From: Salmonirosea aquatica
Lineage (GTDB): Bacteria; Bacteroidota; Bacteroidia; Cytophagales; Spirosomataceae
Direction of reading: 5' to 3'
DNA length: 64,000 nt
Assembly: GCF_009296315.1 (NCBI RefSeq)
Contig: NZ_WHLY01000002.1
Coordinates: forward strand, 6,422,501 to 6,486,500
A program made the translations under genes and the position numbers. This document shows positions 9,434 through 20,350 of the stretch, one piece after another (positions within the stretch are counted from its first letter, which is position 1; every line of letters begins with the position of its first letter). The notes below the pieces were generated by a model, which was given only the letters and a program-made list of their open reading frames with translations, was not told where the DNA came from and did no database searches.

Positions 9434-11761
9434 CTATGTTTTCGTAATCGTTTCTTCCAGATTATAGATCGTGGAAATCAGCTGCATGAGCGCGGCCTGC
9501 CGAATCTTATCCACGTTTTTTGTCAGCGGGTACTCCCCTACCGTCAGCATGCGGGTGGCAGTTTCGGGCGTAATGGTTTTGATTTCTTTTTCGTAGTAGC
9601 GCATCAGGATATCCAGTTCCTTTTCCGTCGGCTGACGGCAGACGATCAACTGGAAGGCCTTGGTGATCTTAGCCTCAAGGGTACCTTTTTCCTGCAGCAG
9701 TTTGCCCGCCAGTACCCGTGAAGCTTCCAGCACCGCCGGGTCGTTCATCATCACCAGCGCTTGCAGGGGTGTATTGGTTTTCAGGCGGCGCACCTCGCAC
9801 AGGTCGCGGTTGCTGGCGTCGAAAATTCCCATCGTGGGCGGAGGTACCGTGCGTTTGATGAGCGTATACATGCCCCGGCGGTACAGGCTGGCACCATGAT
9901 CTTGTTTGTAGACCGAAAGCAGCCCCCGGCCCGAGGTCGCGCCTTCCCATAGGCCGTCGGGCTGGTAGGGTTTCACGCTCGGTCCGCCGATGGTTTTGTT
10001 TAATAAGCCACTGCTCGACAGTACCAGATCCTTGATAAACTCGGCGTGAATCCGGTAGCGGGGTCCGCGCGCCAGCAGAATATTTTCGGGATCGACCGCC
10101 AGCTTTTCTTTACTGACGGTAGCCGCCTGGCGGTAGGTAGCCGAAGTGACCATTTGCTTCACCAGCCGCTTGACATCCCAGCCGTGTTCCATAAAATCCA
10201 CCGCCAGCCAGTCCAGCAGGGCCGGATGCGAGGGTAAGTCGCCCTGCATCCCGAAATCGCCGGATGTTTTCACAATGCCCCGGCCAAAGAACTCCTGCCA
10301 CAGGATATTGACGTACACGCGGGCCGTCAGGGGATTCTTTTTATCAAAGAGCCATTTTGACAATCCGAGACGATTTTTGGGATAGTTCTTATTGAATGGC
10401 AAGATGGCATTGGGGGTACCCGGCTGCACCTCGTCGCCCGGCATATCATACGCGCCGCGTTTGAGAATATAAGTCCGGCGCAACGTGTCCAGATCGCCCA
10501 TGACCGATACGATCAGACGGTTGGTATCGGGTTTATTCACAAAACTCAGGATACTTTTGGCATCCTCATTGCTGATTTCCATCAATGGATTCTTGGCGTA
10601 GGTCTCGGGCCCGCCAATGACGGATTCGATGCCTTTTTCGTCCACATTATTAAAAAACGCGAACATCTGGTAGTACTCTTTTTGCGAGAACGGGTCGTAC
10701 TTATGGTCGTGGCAATGGGCACATTCCAGCGTAACGCCCAGCAAACCCTTACCGAACAGGTCGTTGCGATCGGTCACGTACATAATCCGGTACTCCTCGG
10801 GTATCACACCCCCTTCTTCCGTAATCTTATGGTTGCGGTTGAAGCCGGTGGCCAGCAATTGTTCCTTCGTGGAATTGGGCAATAAATCACCAGCCAGCTG
10901 CCAGGTCACGAATTTATTGTAGGGTAGGTTTTCGTTGAAAGCATGGATCACCCAGTCGCGCCAGGGCCATTGGGTACGGTAGCCGTCGTCCTGGTAGCCG
11001 TGAGAATCGGCGTAGCGCGCCAGGTCGAGCCAGTGAATCGCCATTTTTTCGCCGTAGGCGGGATTTTTCAGCAACTGATCCACCACGCGCTCGTAGGCAT
11101 CGGGTCGGGTGTCGGCCTGAAAATCGTCCATCATTTTCAGCGTAGGTGGCAAGCCCAGAACATCCAAGCTAAGCCGTTTGAGTAATCGTTCCTTATCGGC
11201 TTCTTCGTTAGGTTTCAGGCCTTTTTCTTCCTGTTTTTGCAGAATGAAAAAGTCGATTTCGTTGAGGGGCCAGTCCTCCCGGTCCACTTGGGGAAGCTTT
11301 GGTTTTTTGGGGGCAACAAAGGCCCAGTGCTTTTCGTATTTCGCGCCCTGCTTGATCCATTTCCCGATCAGATTTATTTCGCGTTGGGACAACTTAAGAT
11401 TAGAATCCATGGGCGGCATGCGCTCGGCGGTATCCTGGGTGGTGATGCGTAGAAAAACCTGCGAGAGTTCGGGCTTTCCCGCCACCAGCGCGTGGGCCCC
11501 CGGATTTTCTTCCAGCGCCCGGAAGGCATTCTCGGCGATGTCGAGCCGCAGGCCCGCCTTGCGTTTGTTGGCGTCGGGACCGTGGCAGGCCAGGCATTTG
11601 TCGGAGAGAATCGGCCGAATATCAAAGTTATAGCTGACTACATCAGGTAGTTTCTCACTGGTTTCGGAATAGGACGCATCTTTACCACAGCCCAAAAGCA
11701 CAGCCGCTATAAAAAGGATGGAAACCAAAAGACTCAGAATCTGCCGCATTTCTTTCAACAT
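9434..11761 (-). CDS. PSD1/PSCyt1/PSCyt2 (DUF1549-DUF1553) cytochrome c lipoprotein
   Basis: 775 residues. A lipoprotein signal (FIAAVLLGCG) is followed by PSCyt1 with the haem motif CLACH near residue 58 and the distal segment RMPPMDSN. The DUF1549 domain contains HWLDLARYADSHGYQDDG and a second CAHCH motif. The DUF1553 domain contains PLTARVYVNILWQEFFGRGIV and NTPLQALVMMNDP. These are the hallmark domains of planctomycete surface cytochromes. It is the first gene of the trio with DUF1501 and DUF2231. Two haem sites suggest electron transfer during extracellular substrate oxidation. Confidence 0.93.
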   Translation of the reverse strand: MLKEMRQILSLLVSILFIAAVLLGCGKDASYSETSEKLPDVVSYNFDIRPILSDKCLACHGPDANKRKAGLRLDIAENAFRALEENPGAHALVAGKPELSQVFLRITTQDTAERMPPMDSNLKLSQREINLIGKWIKQGAKYEKHWAFVAPKKPKLPQVDREDWPLNEIDFFILQKQEEKGLKPNEEADKERLLKRLSLDVLGLPPTLKMMDDFQADTRPDAYERVVDQLLKNPAYGEKMAIHWLDLARYADSHGYQDDGYRTQWPWRDWVIHAFNENLPYNKFVTWQLAGDLLPNSTKEQLLATGFNRNHKITEEGGVIPEEYRIMYVTDRNDLFGKGLLGVTLECAHCHDHKYDPFSQKEYYQMFAFFNNVDEKGIESVIGGPETYAKNPLMEISNEDAKSILSFVNKPDTNRLIVSVMGDLDTLRRTYILKRGAYDMPGDEVQPGTPNAILPFNKNYPKNRLGLSKWLFDKKNPLTARVYVNILWQEFFGRGIVKTSGDFGMQGDLPSHPALLDWLAVDFMEHGWDVKRLVKQMVTSATYRQAATVSKEKLAVDPENILLARGPRYRIHAEFIKDLVLSSSGLLNKTIGGPSVKPYQPDGLWEGATSGRGLLSVYKQDHGASLYRRGMYTLIKRTVPPPTMGIFDASNRDLCEVRRLKTNTPLQALVMMNDPAVLEASRVLAGKLLQEKGTLEAKITKAFQLIVCRQPTEKELDILMRYYEKEIKTITPETATRMLTVGEYPLTKNVDKIRQAALMQLISTIYNLEETITKT

Positions 11762-11773
11762 AACTGTCCACTA

Positions 11774-12772
11774 TCAACTGTCAACACTCAGCTTCTTTAA
11801 TTTTTGCTTCACCACATCGGAAGGGTACCTAAGCGCCAGTTCTCTGATTTCGTATGTAAAGTCCGAAAAGGTTTGCTCCCACAGTTCGGCTTCGCCAGGT
11901 TCGTATTCATAAAACCCTTTGCCGTTGGCCACGCCGCGGCCTCCTTCGCGCACCACTTTATCGATCAATTCGGGTACCTCCGTGCTATTGTTGAGCGTAG
12001 GTAGCAAGCGCTGCATCACGGTATGGTAGGCATGTACCCCCGTCAGGTCCATCCAGCGGAATATGCCCACCATGGTCATAAAGTACCCCGCGTTGTTCCG
12101 GCACGAGCGATCTACGTCTTCAATGGTCGCGTAGCCGCCTTCCACCAGGCTAATGGCCTCGCGGTACATGGCGTACATCAACCGATTGGTGATGAACCCC
12201 GCAATATCCTTCCGCACTAGTATGGGCTCCTTGCCCCAGGCGTGCGAGAGTTCGTAGAGGTACTCCCCATTTTCGACATCAGTCTGGTCGCCGCAGATGA
12301 TTTCCAGAAAGCGGGTCGTATGGGCAGGTTCGGTCCAGTGCAGTCCCAGAAAACGGGCGGGATGCGCGGTCAATTGTTGTAAGGTACTGATCGGAATCGC
12401 CGAGGTATTGCTCGTGAGCAGGGCATCGGCACTGAGGTACCTTTCGATCTTTTTATAAACGGATCCTTTAATGCTTATATTCTCAATCGTGCATTCGACT
12501 ACCAGCCGGCAATCAGTGAGGGCGGCATAGTCTTCCGTAATGGTCAGGTTCTGGAAGTAGGTTTCCGGTAGGTTGGGGGTCAATTTGTTGGAAAAAGCTT
12601 TTTCCAGATGCTCCCGGATTCGGGCTTCGGCGTGGAGCAGGTCGTCGGGAATGGGAGCTAGGGCTACCACCGGATGCCCGGCCAGCAGCAGACAGGTCGC
12701 AATGCTGCACCCCATCAGGCCAAGGCCCACTACAGCTACCGGAATTCCCCTGGTTTCCATGGTATTTGACAC
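11774..12772 (-). CDS. 3-hydroxyacyl-CoA dehydrogenase family protein
   Basis: 332 residues. The N-terminal Rossmann motif VAVVGLGLMGCSIA (GxGxxG) binds NAD. The central part LLTSNTSAIPISTLQQL and the following LGLHWTEPAHTT are conserved in this family. The C-terminal helical domain contains GFITNRLMYAMYREAISLVEGG. The enzyme should oxidise a 3-hydroxyacyl-CoA or a related beta-hydroxy acid in the cytoplasm. It lies 12 bp before the PSD1 gene on the same strand and may be co-transcribed, although no functional link is obvious. The exact substrate is not predictable here. Confidence 0.88.
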   Translation of the reverse strand: MSNTMETRGIPVAVVGLGLMGCSIATCLLLAGHPVVALAPIPDDLLHAEARIREHLEKAFSNKLTPNLPETYFQNLTITEDYAALTDCRLVVECTIENISIKGSVYKKIERYLSADALLTSNTSAIPISTLQQLTAHPARFLGLHWTEPAHTTRFLEIICGDQTDVENGEYLYELSHAWGKEPILVRKDIAGFITNRLMYAMYREAISLVEGGYATIEDVDRSCRNNAGYFMTMVGIFRWMDLTGVHAYHTVMQRLLPTLNNSTEVPELIDKVVREGGRGVANGKGFYEYEPGEAELWEQTFSDFTYEIRELALRYPSDVVKQKLKKLSVDS

Positions 12773-13089
12773 GTTCAGCGCTTTGAGTGATTCTCCTACG
12801 TAAAGGGCAAAACCGCTCTTTCCTACTAGTTATCATGGATCGGTACCTATGAATTCAATCCTAGCCAATCAAACCATTACTCGGCTTACAGGGGAAGTAT
12901 TACTACGTGCTATTACGCCCCCTACCACTCAATCAATAGCGTACTTAAACGGATGCCATTGCGTAGAATCACGCATTGTAATTATGGCATATAATTCCCT
13001 GATTTGTAAAGATTTACAGAAGATCAAACTGAACCTTAAAAAACTGTTTTTCTAAAAATTTCCCCTGAACCCTTTAACCCGTTACAGCT

Positions 13090-15794
13090 ATGCTCGTAAT
13101 CCCCGGCCGCAAAATCCTGAAAAAGGATTGGCCCCCTTTTCTCCTGCGCAAGCGGGTCAGTATCAAAATGGACGACCATTTTTTTGTGGGTTCGTACAGC
13201 AAAGTATTTTTAAAATTATCCGGTATCACCATCGATGACCTGGATTTCCGTCTGCCCGATGGTCCCAAAGCGGGCGTAATTTCTCTATGCCGCGATGCTG
13301 AGTTCGACCCCGCCTTCCCGGATGTCATGCTGTGCATTGGGTACGAGCCCGGTGAATACACCTTACAGGTGGTGGAGCGTACCTCAAACATCGTAATGGC
13401 CGAAGGTACCTTCAAGGTTTCGACCGACTGGACCGACGAAAAGCAAGGGCCGGGCATTTCATTCACAGGCATCAGTGAAGGGTTTTCTTCTTTCCCGGCC
13501 TGGGGCGGCGGGCCGGCCGGCCCACAGAACGTCAATGTGCTGCCCGCGCCGCCAAACCGCCGCCTGGCGATTATCCTGATCGATACCGCCGACGCCCGCT
13601 ACACGACCGATGTACCTACCCAGGATGGTATCAAAAACCGTTGGATGGATGAGGTCATCAATGGCGTGGGGGCCAACCTGGAAAGTGCCCGCAACTACTA
13701 CCGGGAGGTATCCTATAATAATTTCGACCTGACCGCGGATGTGTTTGGTCCCGTCAACCTACCCAACAACTGGGCGACGTATTTCGACACCAATGCCGAT
13801 CCCAATATAGGGCGTCCGCTGGCGGGTTTCTGGCAGGCAGCCGTGACGGCCAGCGACAGCGTGGTGAATTATAATAATTACGACAGTCTTATTTTCATTT
13901 CTGAGCAATTTGTCGATACCGATGGTACCGTATTTAATGCCTGGCCCTATGGGGGGCAGGTACCTATTCGACCGCCGAAGGGAGTAAGAGTTTGGGACGG
14001 GTTTCTATGCCAAGGGAATGGGGCGCGGCATTCCGGCCTACCCGTACGGTACGTTCCACGGTTATTCATGAGCTAGGCCACAGCCTAGGGCTGGGCGACC
14101 AATATACGCCCAACACGGGCCGTAACGTGGGCAACTGGGACCCGATGCACGCCGAAGGAAATCTGCCGCACTTTTCCATCGCCCACCGCATGATGCTGGG
14201 CTGGGCGCAAGGCGGCTGGCTTAAAACCTACAACTTTGCTACCGGAGGTACCCCCGTCAACGAAACCATTACGCTCAATCCCATTGAAAAAGGAGCGCCT
14301 TCAGCCGGGAATAGCGCCGGAATTGAGATACGGCTGTCCGACGGCTGGAATTACTACGTGGAGTATCGGTCGGGGCAGGGTACCCACATTGGCGACCGCA
14401 ACCTGGACACCAACAATGCCGTGCTGGTGACGGATGTGGACTCTACGCCGGGCGATGCGCCCATTAGCCGCCCCATTATTGTGCGCGTCAACAACGATAG
14501 CGACAACGACGGTAGCGTACTGGTCAACGGTTTGGATTACCGGGAAACCGATACGACCGACCCTACCTTCCCCACGGACTTTCGGCTTAGTGTAAGTGGT
14601 ATTAACGCTACCAAGGCCGATGTGAAGGTAGAGTATGGTGTCAACAGCCGCCCTGATCCGGCCATCCGACCCTGGCCCGCCAGTCCCGATCGACAGTGGC
14701 AAAGCCCCGACATCGAGGTACAGAATGCCCGCAACTTGGCCGATCCGGCCAACTGGTTTAATGTACCCTGGGCGGGAAATCCCAACACGGTAATTGCCCG
14801 GGTAAAAAACAATGGTACCCTGGCGGCGCCCGGCGTGAGGGTGGAGTTTTACGTCAAGAACTTCAATGTGGGCGGCGCGCCCGAAACATTCCTCGGCGCC
14901 GATACCCGCGCCATTCCGGCGCTGGGTACGGTAGATTTCCAGACCGGCTGGAATCCACCCGGCAATGGACATTACTGCCTCATCGTTCGAATTCCTGGCT
15001 ACTTTCTACCGGGTCCTCCGCCGGTGCTTGAGATGTCGATTTTCAACAATGAAGCACAATCTAACTACACGCGCTTCATATCGGCGGATGCTTCGCCGGC
15101 TACCCGGGAAGTCACCTACGTGGAAGTGGGTAATCCTTATGAGAAGCCGACGCGCGTGTTTGTCCGGCCCGGCCAGACCAACCCGCTCTACCGTACCTAC
15201 CTGGAACATACCAGCGTCATGCTCGAAGCGGGCGAATCACGCAAGGTGAAGATGATGTTCGAGTACGACGACACCAATCTGTTCAAAACACCGGTTTTTA
15301 TTGGCAACAACACCACGATTGATATTACCGGACAAAACCGAGAAAGTAAAGCCCTGGCCGAACGTACCCTGCGAAAATACCGCCAGGTACCTAACCGCGT
15401 GGGCCTGGCTACCTACATTGATAATCCGCTCGAAAAACACCCGCATACGCCCGCGCTGCTGGGTGGGGCGCAGGTGGAGGTAGTGACCGGGCGCAAAACC
15501 AAATTTGAGTATTTCTATCTGGATGGGCGTATTGGGGGTCGGGTGATCGAAGACACCAACAGCCGGGTAATCCGGGGTGTGAGCGGCGGCAAGGTGCTGG
15601 TGATTTTCCGCAACGATGAGGATCGGGACAATCCCAAAGTGGTATACGAGGAGGTCAAGCTCGATTGGGACGGTCGGTTTGTTACCAAAGAAACCAATGA
15701 AGCGATCAGGATCAAGTACCTCACGCTGCAGGGATATTACGTACCCGCGGCAGGCTACGGAGATTGCTATAGTGAAATCATCAAGCGCAGGTAG
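13090..15794 (+). pseudogene. M6-like zinc metalloprotease with CARDB-type domain, interrupted by a one-base frameshift
   Basis: The N-terminal part (13090 onward) leads into the protease domain RRLAIILIDTADARYTT, and the second part holds HELGHSLGLGDQY (HExxHxxGxxD, a metzincin/M6-type zinc site). The frame changes at a G6 run at 13951-13956. One extra G gives YGGAGTYSTAEGSKSLGRVSMP, which reads smoothly into the zinc motif. After the catalytic domain comes a CARDB-like segment (NPNTVIARVKNNGTLAAPG). No signal peptide is visible at the predicted start, which is odd for this type of protease. The substrate is unknown. Confidence 0.8.
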
Positions 15795-15873
15795 GTGCCT
15801 GGTAGCTGGCAGATGGCTAAAAATGAGCATCTGAAGATTACCAGGCTCAAATATTTCATAGCCATGAGAAGTA

Positions 15874-15902
15874 GGCCGCGAACCGATCCTCGGTTCGCGG
15901 CC
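15874..15902. terminator. Bidirectional terminator between metalloprotease and DUF5686 genes
   Basis: Twelve-base arms GGCCGCGAACCG / CGGTTCGCGGCC are followed by a T-rich run on the plus strand. It lies between convergent genes ending at 15794 and 15909. Confidence 0.8.
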
Positions 15903-15908
15903 TTTCTT

Positions 15909-18728
15909 TTAGTTTTTCCCAAAAGAAAAATTCCGCGTCAGGCCGATGATGAAGGTAATGCGTTGGTATTTAAAGCCCTCGAAACTGTTGACCACCTCCA
16001 CCCGGAAGGGGAAACGGATACCTACATCGAGTCCGTAGCCCAGCTCGAGGTAGTTGTCAGAGGCGGGTGTGGCGAGATAGTGTGCCTGGAAATTCTCCTT
16101 GATGCCCATCACGCGGAACCACTGGATTTGCGTGAGCAGGAATTGCCGCAATTCGGCCAGGGCATGTACTTCCACAAATTGCTTCGCCGTACTGAATTGG
16201 TAGTAATCCAGCATGCGGAAGGTACCCACCGGATCGCCGTACTGGAAGAAGAAGCGATTGCCCGCAAAGTGTTGGTAATCGGGAAAATACACCGACTTAT
16301 CGTTCAGGAAAGCGCCCGCCGCCACTTTGTAGCTCAGTTTGCTGCGTACGCCCGTGGGGAAGCCATGGGCGATACCGAGTTGCACAAAATCAAAATCGAC
16401 ATCGCTGCCGAAGGTACCCTTGATACCCTTGCGGTAATTGACCGAGAGTTTGGGCGAATCGTCGTCGTAGTAGGTCGTTTTGCCGTTTTTGATTTTGTAT
16501 TTCTGCCAGGGTTTGTAAAAAGCGGAAACGCCAACTGTCAACGCCTGATGATCCGGCATGAACGTCCCACCGGGATCGGGGCTTTCATATTCTTCATTAT
16601 TGGGTTTATTAGACGTAAACGATCGCTTTTTCCAGTCGATCCAGCGGTAGGGATTCGTGTTTTCCAGATTTTGTAGCGAACGGCGGTCGGCGTATTCGAC
16701 GTTCGCTTTCAGCTCAAAATGTTCATTATTCTGATTGTTTTTGAAATCCAGCCGGACGAAATCTTTCTCATAGTTCTTGATGAAATTCTGTTCCAGAAAC
16801 AGCGTCGTCAGGCTGTTCAGGATCGGCGGCATCGGACTGTCGGGATTGAACTGCGAGACGGTCTGTCCGCCCGTTACGCTGAGCGCGTTCCGATTCCAGG
16901 CGTAGTCCACGCCGCCCGTGGCCATCAGTTTGTTACGGCCAAACGAGTAGCGCGTCAAACCGTTGAGCGACAATTCGCCGCTTTGCCGTCGGCTGTACCG
17001 CTTCACGCCGTTGGTACCTAGCTGAATCACTTCCTGGTCTTTCGTTGCGGCTCCGCCACCCGTCTTGTATTTAAGTTTCAGGCCTGTTCCGTCCAACACC
17101 CAGCCCTCCGTGGTATTCACCTGAAAGCCCCATAATGGGCCGACGTACTGTAGTCGCCACGGACTTTGCTTGCCACCCAACCGAAACGTGTGGCCCGTCA
17201 GCAGGTCGCTCAGAAAGCCCGAGCCTCCCCCACCGTTGCGACTTTTACCATTTTTCGTCGTGTCTCCCTGCGCTACTTTCATGCTGTCGCGCTGTGCTCT
17301 GGTACCTTCATTGATAATAATGAGACTGTCGAGACGGGTGTAGCTTTTTACCTCGGCCTTGGTAAGGGGTACCGAACGGATCGAATCCCAGAAAGCCATC
17401 GTGCGCGTCCCGGCCAGGGAATCCACCACCGTTGAATCGCGGCGGGTGTTTTCCATATCCAGATCGAGGCCTTTTTCTTCTTTCTCTTTCAAATCCTGCT
17501 TTTCGTACTCTTTCATCACCTTGCGCAGGTCTTTGGCCGAGAATTTCTTCTGCTTGCTGATGAGTTCGTCCAGACTCTGGTTCTTGATTTCCTTGTTCGA
17601 TAGACTCATCCGGCGGGCGTCAGCCTTTTCTTTTTTAGCATCAAGCACCACGATGTCGGGCTGGAAGGCCGGATTTATTTTTAATGTAGAGAACGTCTGC
17701 GAAATCACCAGGTCGCCGTTGCCTTTGAGGCCATAGATACCGCCCGCTACGTGGAATTTCTGAGTCGTCGGCATCCACACCTCCTGCACCGGGCTGTACA
17801 GTTGCCGGATATTGATCGTAAAACCCGTATTCACCGTTTCGAGGTCGAGGCTGTAAATACTCCATTCATTTTCGATGATCTGGATGGTACCCCGGTACAC
17901 CCCCTCACCGTACGAGCGGGGAATCACTTTGATTTTGTTGACCTCCACGCCATTTTCCCGAAAAGACCCCAGGTACTCGAACTTGTAGTAGGAAAAAGCC
18001 CGGGGCGAAAGGGGCGACACGGCTTTAACGACCTCGGGCTGGTAGAAACTGGTAAGGAAGTAGGCGTTGGCGTTAGAAAAATTCTTGTCCTGGCTGTTGC
18101 GGGAAGCGATGATCCGTTGCTTGTAGCTGTTGGGTTGTGTAAAATTGACGATAGAGACCGTCTCGTTGAGGATGGGTACCCCCTTCTTGAAATTCTCTTC
18201 CTTTTCAATTTCCTTCAATTCTTTTTTATACAAAAACTCCAAAGGTAGGTCCGTGATCACGAATGACGATTTACTGTAGGCCTTGGCCGTGTAGCTCTGC
18301 ACCTGCAGGTAGTGGTAGCGACTCTTGGCGATAGCCCGGCGCATAATGGTGTAGGCGGGGTCTTCGTCGCGGTTACCGATGCGTACCTCACCCAATTCCA
18401 GAGCTTGTTCCTGCAGTACCGGGTCGAAGGTTTCCATCCGGTTTTCGATCGTGAAGGCTTTCATCCCGTTCTGGAAACCCAGGTACTGGAAAATGATTTC
18501 GTAGTAGCCGGGTTTCAGGTCGAGCTGGTACCTACCCTCCTCGTTGGAAATGGTGCCGATGTTGGTGCCTTTCACCCAAATCCCGGCGAAGGGAAGCGGT
18601 TCCCCTTTGGTCGATTTGATGGTGCCCTTCAGGCCGGACGCCGGTTTATCCGTCTGGGCAAAGGCGATCGCTGAGAAAAAGATATACAGGAGGGATACGA
18701 GTACAAAACGTGGTATTGAAGATAACAT
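15909..18728 (-). CDS. DUF5686 outer-membrane protein with carboxypeptidase-regulatory-like N-terminal domain
   Basis: 939 residues. The signal peptide ends near AIAFAQ. Residues about 30-110 form a carboxypeptidase-regulatory-like beta-sandwich (GTIKSTKGEPLPFAGIWVKG). The DUF5686 family segment follows (IMRRAIAKSRYHYLQVQSY and SFVITDLPLEFLYKKEL). The rest alternates short beta strands and ends SFGKN, as expected for an outer-membrane barrel. DUF5686 proteins are widespread in Bacteroidota and of unknown function, possibly envelope assembly or stress. It is transcribed alone, convergent with the metalloprotease. Confidence 0.92.
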   Translation of the reverse strand: MLSSIPRFVLVSLLYIFFSAIAFAQTDKPASGLKGTIKSTKGEPLPFAGIWVKGTNIGTISNEEGRYQLDLKPGYYEIIFQYLGFQNGMKAFTIENRMETFDPVLQEQALELGEVRIGNRDEDPAYTIMRRAIAKSRYHYLQVQSYTAKAYSKSSFVITDLPLEFLYKKELKEIEKEENFKKGVPILNETVSIVNFTQPNSYKQRIIASRNSQDKNFSNANAYFLTSFYQPEVVKAVSPLSPRAFSYYKFEYLGSFRENGVEVNKIKVIPRSYGEGVYRGTIQIIENEWSIYSLDLETVNTGFTINIRQLYSPVQEVWMPTTQKFHVAGGIYGLKGNGDLVISQTFSTLKINPAFQPDIVVLDAKKEKADARRMSLSNKEIKNQSLDELISKQKKFSAKDLRKVMKEYEKQDLKEKEEKGLDLDMENTRRDSTVVDSLAGTRTMAFWDSIRSVPLTKAEVKSYTRLDSLIIINEGTRAQRDSMKVAQGDTTKNGKSRNGGGGSGFLSDLLTGHTFRLGGKQSPWRLQYVGPLWGFQVNTTEGWVLDGTGLKLKYKTGGGAATKDQEVIQLGTNGVKRYSRRQSGELSLNGLTRYSFGRNKLMATGGVDYAWNRNALSVTGGQTVSQFNPDSPMPPILNSLTTLFLEQNFIKNYEKDFVRLDFKNNQNNEHFELKANVEYADRRSLQNLENTNPYRWIDWKKRSFTSNKPNNEEYESPDPGGTFMPDHQALTVGVSAFYKPWQKYKIKNGKTTYYDDDSPKLSVNYRKGIKGTFGSDVDFDFVQLGIAHGFPTGVRSKLSYKVAAGAFLNDKSVYFPDYQHFAGNRFFFQYGDPVGTFRMLDYYQFSTAKQFVEVHALAELRQFLLTQIQWFRVMGIKENFQAHYLATPASDNYLELGYGLDVGIRFPFRVEVVNSFEGFKYQRITFIIGLTRNFSFGKN

Positions 18729-19131
18729 GGTGGACTATACTAGCAAGGTGGGTGGTTGAAAAGTAAGTGCTGTTCAGCTTGTGGATGATTATTTGGACGA
18801 TAGGGTTGCTTCCGGGCTACAAATTTGCAGAACTTCATAAAAACCCCGATAAAAATAACAGGAAACCCTACCAATTCTCACCTTGTGGAGAACAATCCAC
18901 CGTATAGATACACACAGTGGATGCAATATAAATTTATCTATAAAAACTATTGTATAAAACTCCGAAAATTAGCGTGTGATTTTGAGTCATATTGTCCATT
19001 TCGAGTAGTATGAATCCTGATTTGTTCCCACAAATCGCCTTGGCACGGATATAATATCCTTGTGCAACAATTGTCCTGAATATGGATATTTCTTAGAAAA
19101 AACTACCCAACCCTAACGACTAGTATCCCCT
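18729..19131. other. Divergent intergenic region without recognised gene
   Basis: About 400 bp between the divergent DUF5686 gene and the glycosyltransferase gene. It is AT-rich, especially 18910-19010, and should hold promoters for both directions. I found no open frame with coding character and no clear TTTG/TAnnTTTG promoter pair at good spacing. Confidence 0.6.
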
Positions 19132-20292
19132 ATGAAGCACCTACCCAAGAACCTGCTGTGTTTTTCACACCTACGCTGGGATTTTGTGTACCAGCGCCCC
19201 CAACATTTACTGACCCGGTTCGCAAAGCATACGGCGGTATATTTTCTGGAAGAGCCCATTTTTGCTTCCACGGATGTACCCTACCTTACTTTTTCACAAC
19301 GCATGCCCAACCTTTGGGTTTGTGTACCACATTTACCGCAACGGGAAGCGACCGATGTGAACCAACAGCTACGGGAATTGATTCAGGTATTTTTTGCCAA
19401 TAAAGAACCCCAGGAATTTACGTTCTGGTACTATACCCCCATGGCGCTCAAATTCACGGACCACCTCACTCCCGGCCTTACCGTGTACGACTGTATGGAT
19501 GAGCTGTCAGCTTTCAAATTTGCCCCTGAAGAGTTGAAAAACCTCGAGAAAGAACTCTTTGACCGAGCTGACGTGGTGTTCACGGGTGGGGCATCGCTGT
19601 TTGAGGCAAAAAAACTCCAGCATCGTAACACTTACCTTTTTCCAAGTAGCATTGATAAGCAACATTTTGCAAGGGCTCGCACGAAGCGGCATGAAGCTGC
19701 CGACCAGGCGAAGCTTTCGGGCCCTATCATCGGTTTTTACGGGGTAATCGACGAGCGGTTCGACATCGAATTGATCAGGGAAATCGCCCAGGCGCGACCC
19801 GCCTGGAATATTGTACTGATTGGTCCGGTGGTAAAGATCGATCCTGCGCAACTACCCCAGCACGCCAATATCCATTATCTGGGAGCCCGAAGCTATGATC
19901 AGCTACCGAGTTACCTGGCGGGGTGGGATGTGGCCCTGATCCCCTTTCTACTCAACGAATCGACGAGGTTTATCAGCCCGACCAAAACTCCGGAGTATTT
20001 GGCCGGAGGAAAGCCCGTGGTATCTACACCGATTCGGGATGTGGTGAGCCCCTATGGCGAGCGCGGCCTGGTCTCAATCGCACAGACTGCCGAAGAATTC
20101 ATATCGGCGATCGAAGGTTGGCTTGGTGGAAGCAATAAAGACTGGCTCTCGGAGGTGGACCTTTTTCTGGATACCAGTTCGTGGGACTTGACCTGTGCCG
20201 GCATGACCGAAGCCATGGTCGAAACCCTCAATCAAAAGACCTGGATTTTGCCTTTTACCCAGGGAGTCACCGGTGTCCAGATAGCCTTGTGA
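19132..20292 (+). CDS. Cytoplasmic GT4-like glycosyltransferase
   Basis: 386 residues. The opening LLCFSHLRWDFVYQRPQHLLTRF is characteristic of a group of GT-B-fold glycosyltransferases often found beside UDP-galactopyranose mutase or exopolysaccharide genes. The C-terminal half carries a GT4-like donor site: PFLLNESTRFISPTKTPEYLAGGKPVVS, where the E of TPEYLA is the usual EX7E-type nucleotide-sugar contact. A GH-A hydrolase gene and a GT87 membrane transferase gene follow, so it is probably part of a small surface-glycan cluster. Donor and acceptor sugars are unknown. Confidence 0.87.
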   Translation: MKHLPKNLLCFSHLRWDFVYQRPQHLLTRFAKHTAVYFLEEPIFASTDVPYLTFSQRMPNLWVCVPHLPQREATDVNQQLRELIQVFFANKEPQEFTFWYYTPMALKFTDHLTPGLTVYDCMDELSAFKFAPEELKNLEKELFDRADVVFTGGASLFEAKKLQHRNTYLFPSSIDKQHFARARTKRHEAADQAKLSGPIIGFYGVIDERFDIELIREIAQARPAWNIVLIGPVVKIDPAQLPQHANIHYLGARSYDQLPSYLAGWDVALIPFLLNESTRFISPTKTPEYLAGGKPVVSTPIRDVVSPYGERGLVSIAQTAEEFISAIEGWLGGSNKDWLSEVDLFLDTSSWDLTCAGMTEAMVETLNQKTWILPFTQGVTGVQIAL

Positions 20293-20350
20293 AACAACCA
20301 AAGTTTTTTTATGGTACCTGTTTGCTCGGCTACCTACCTGTCCATTCAAG

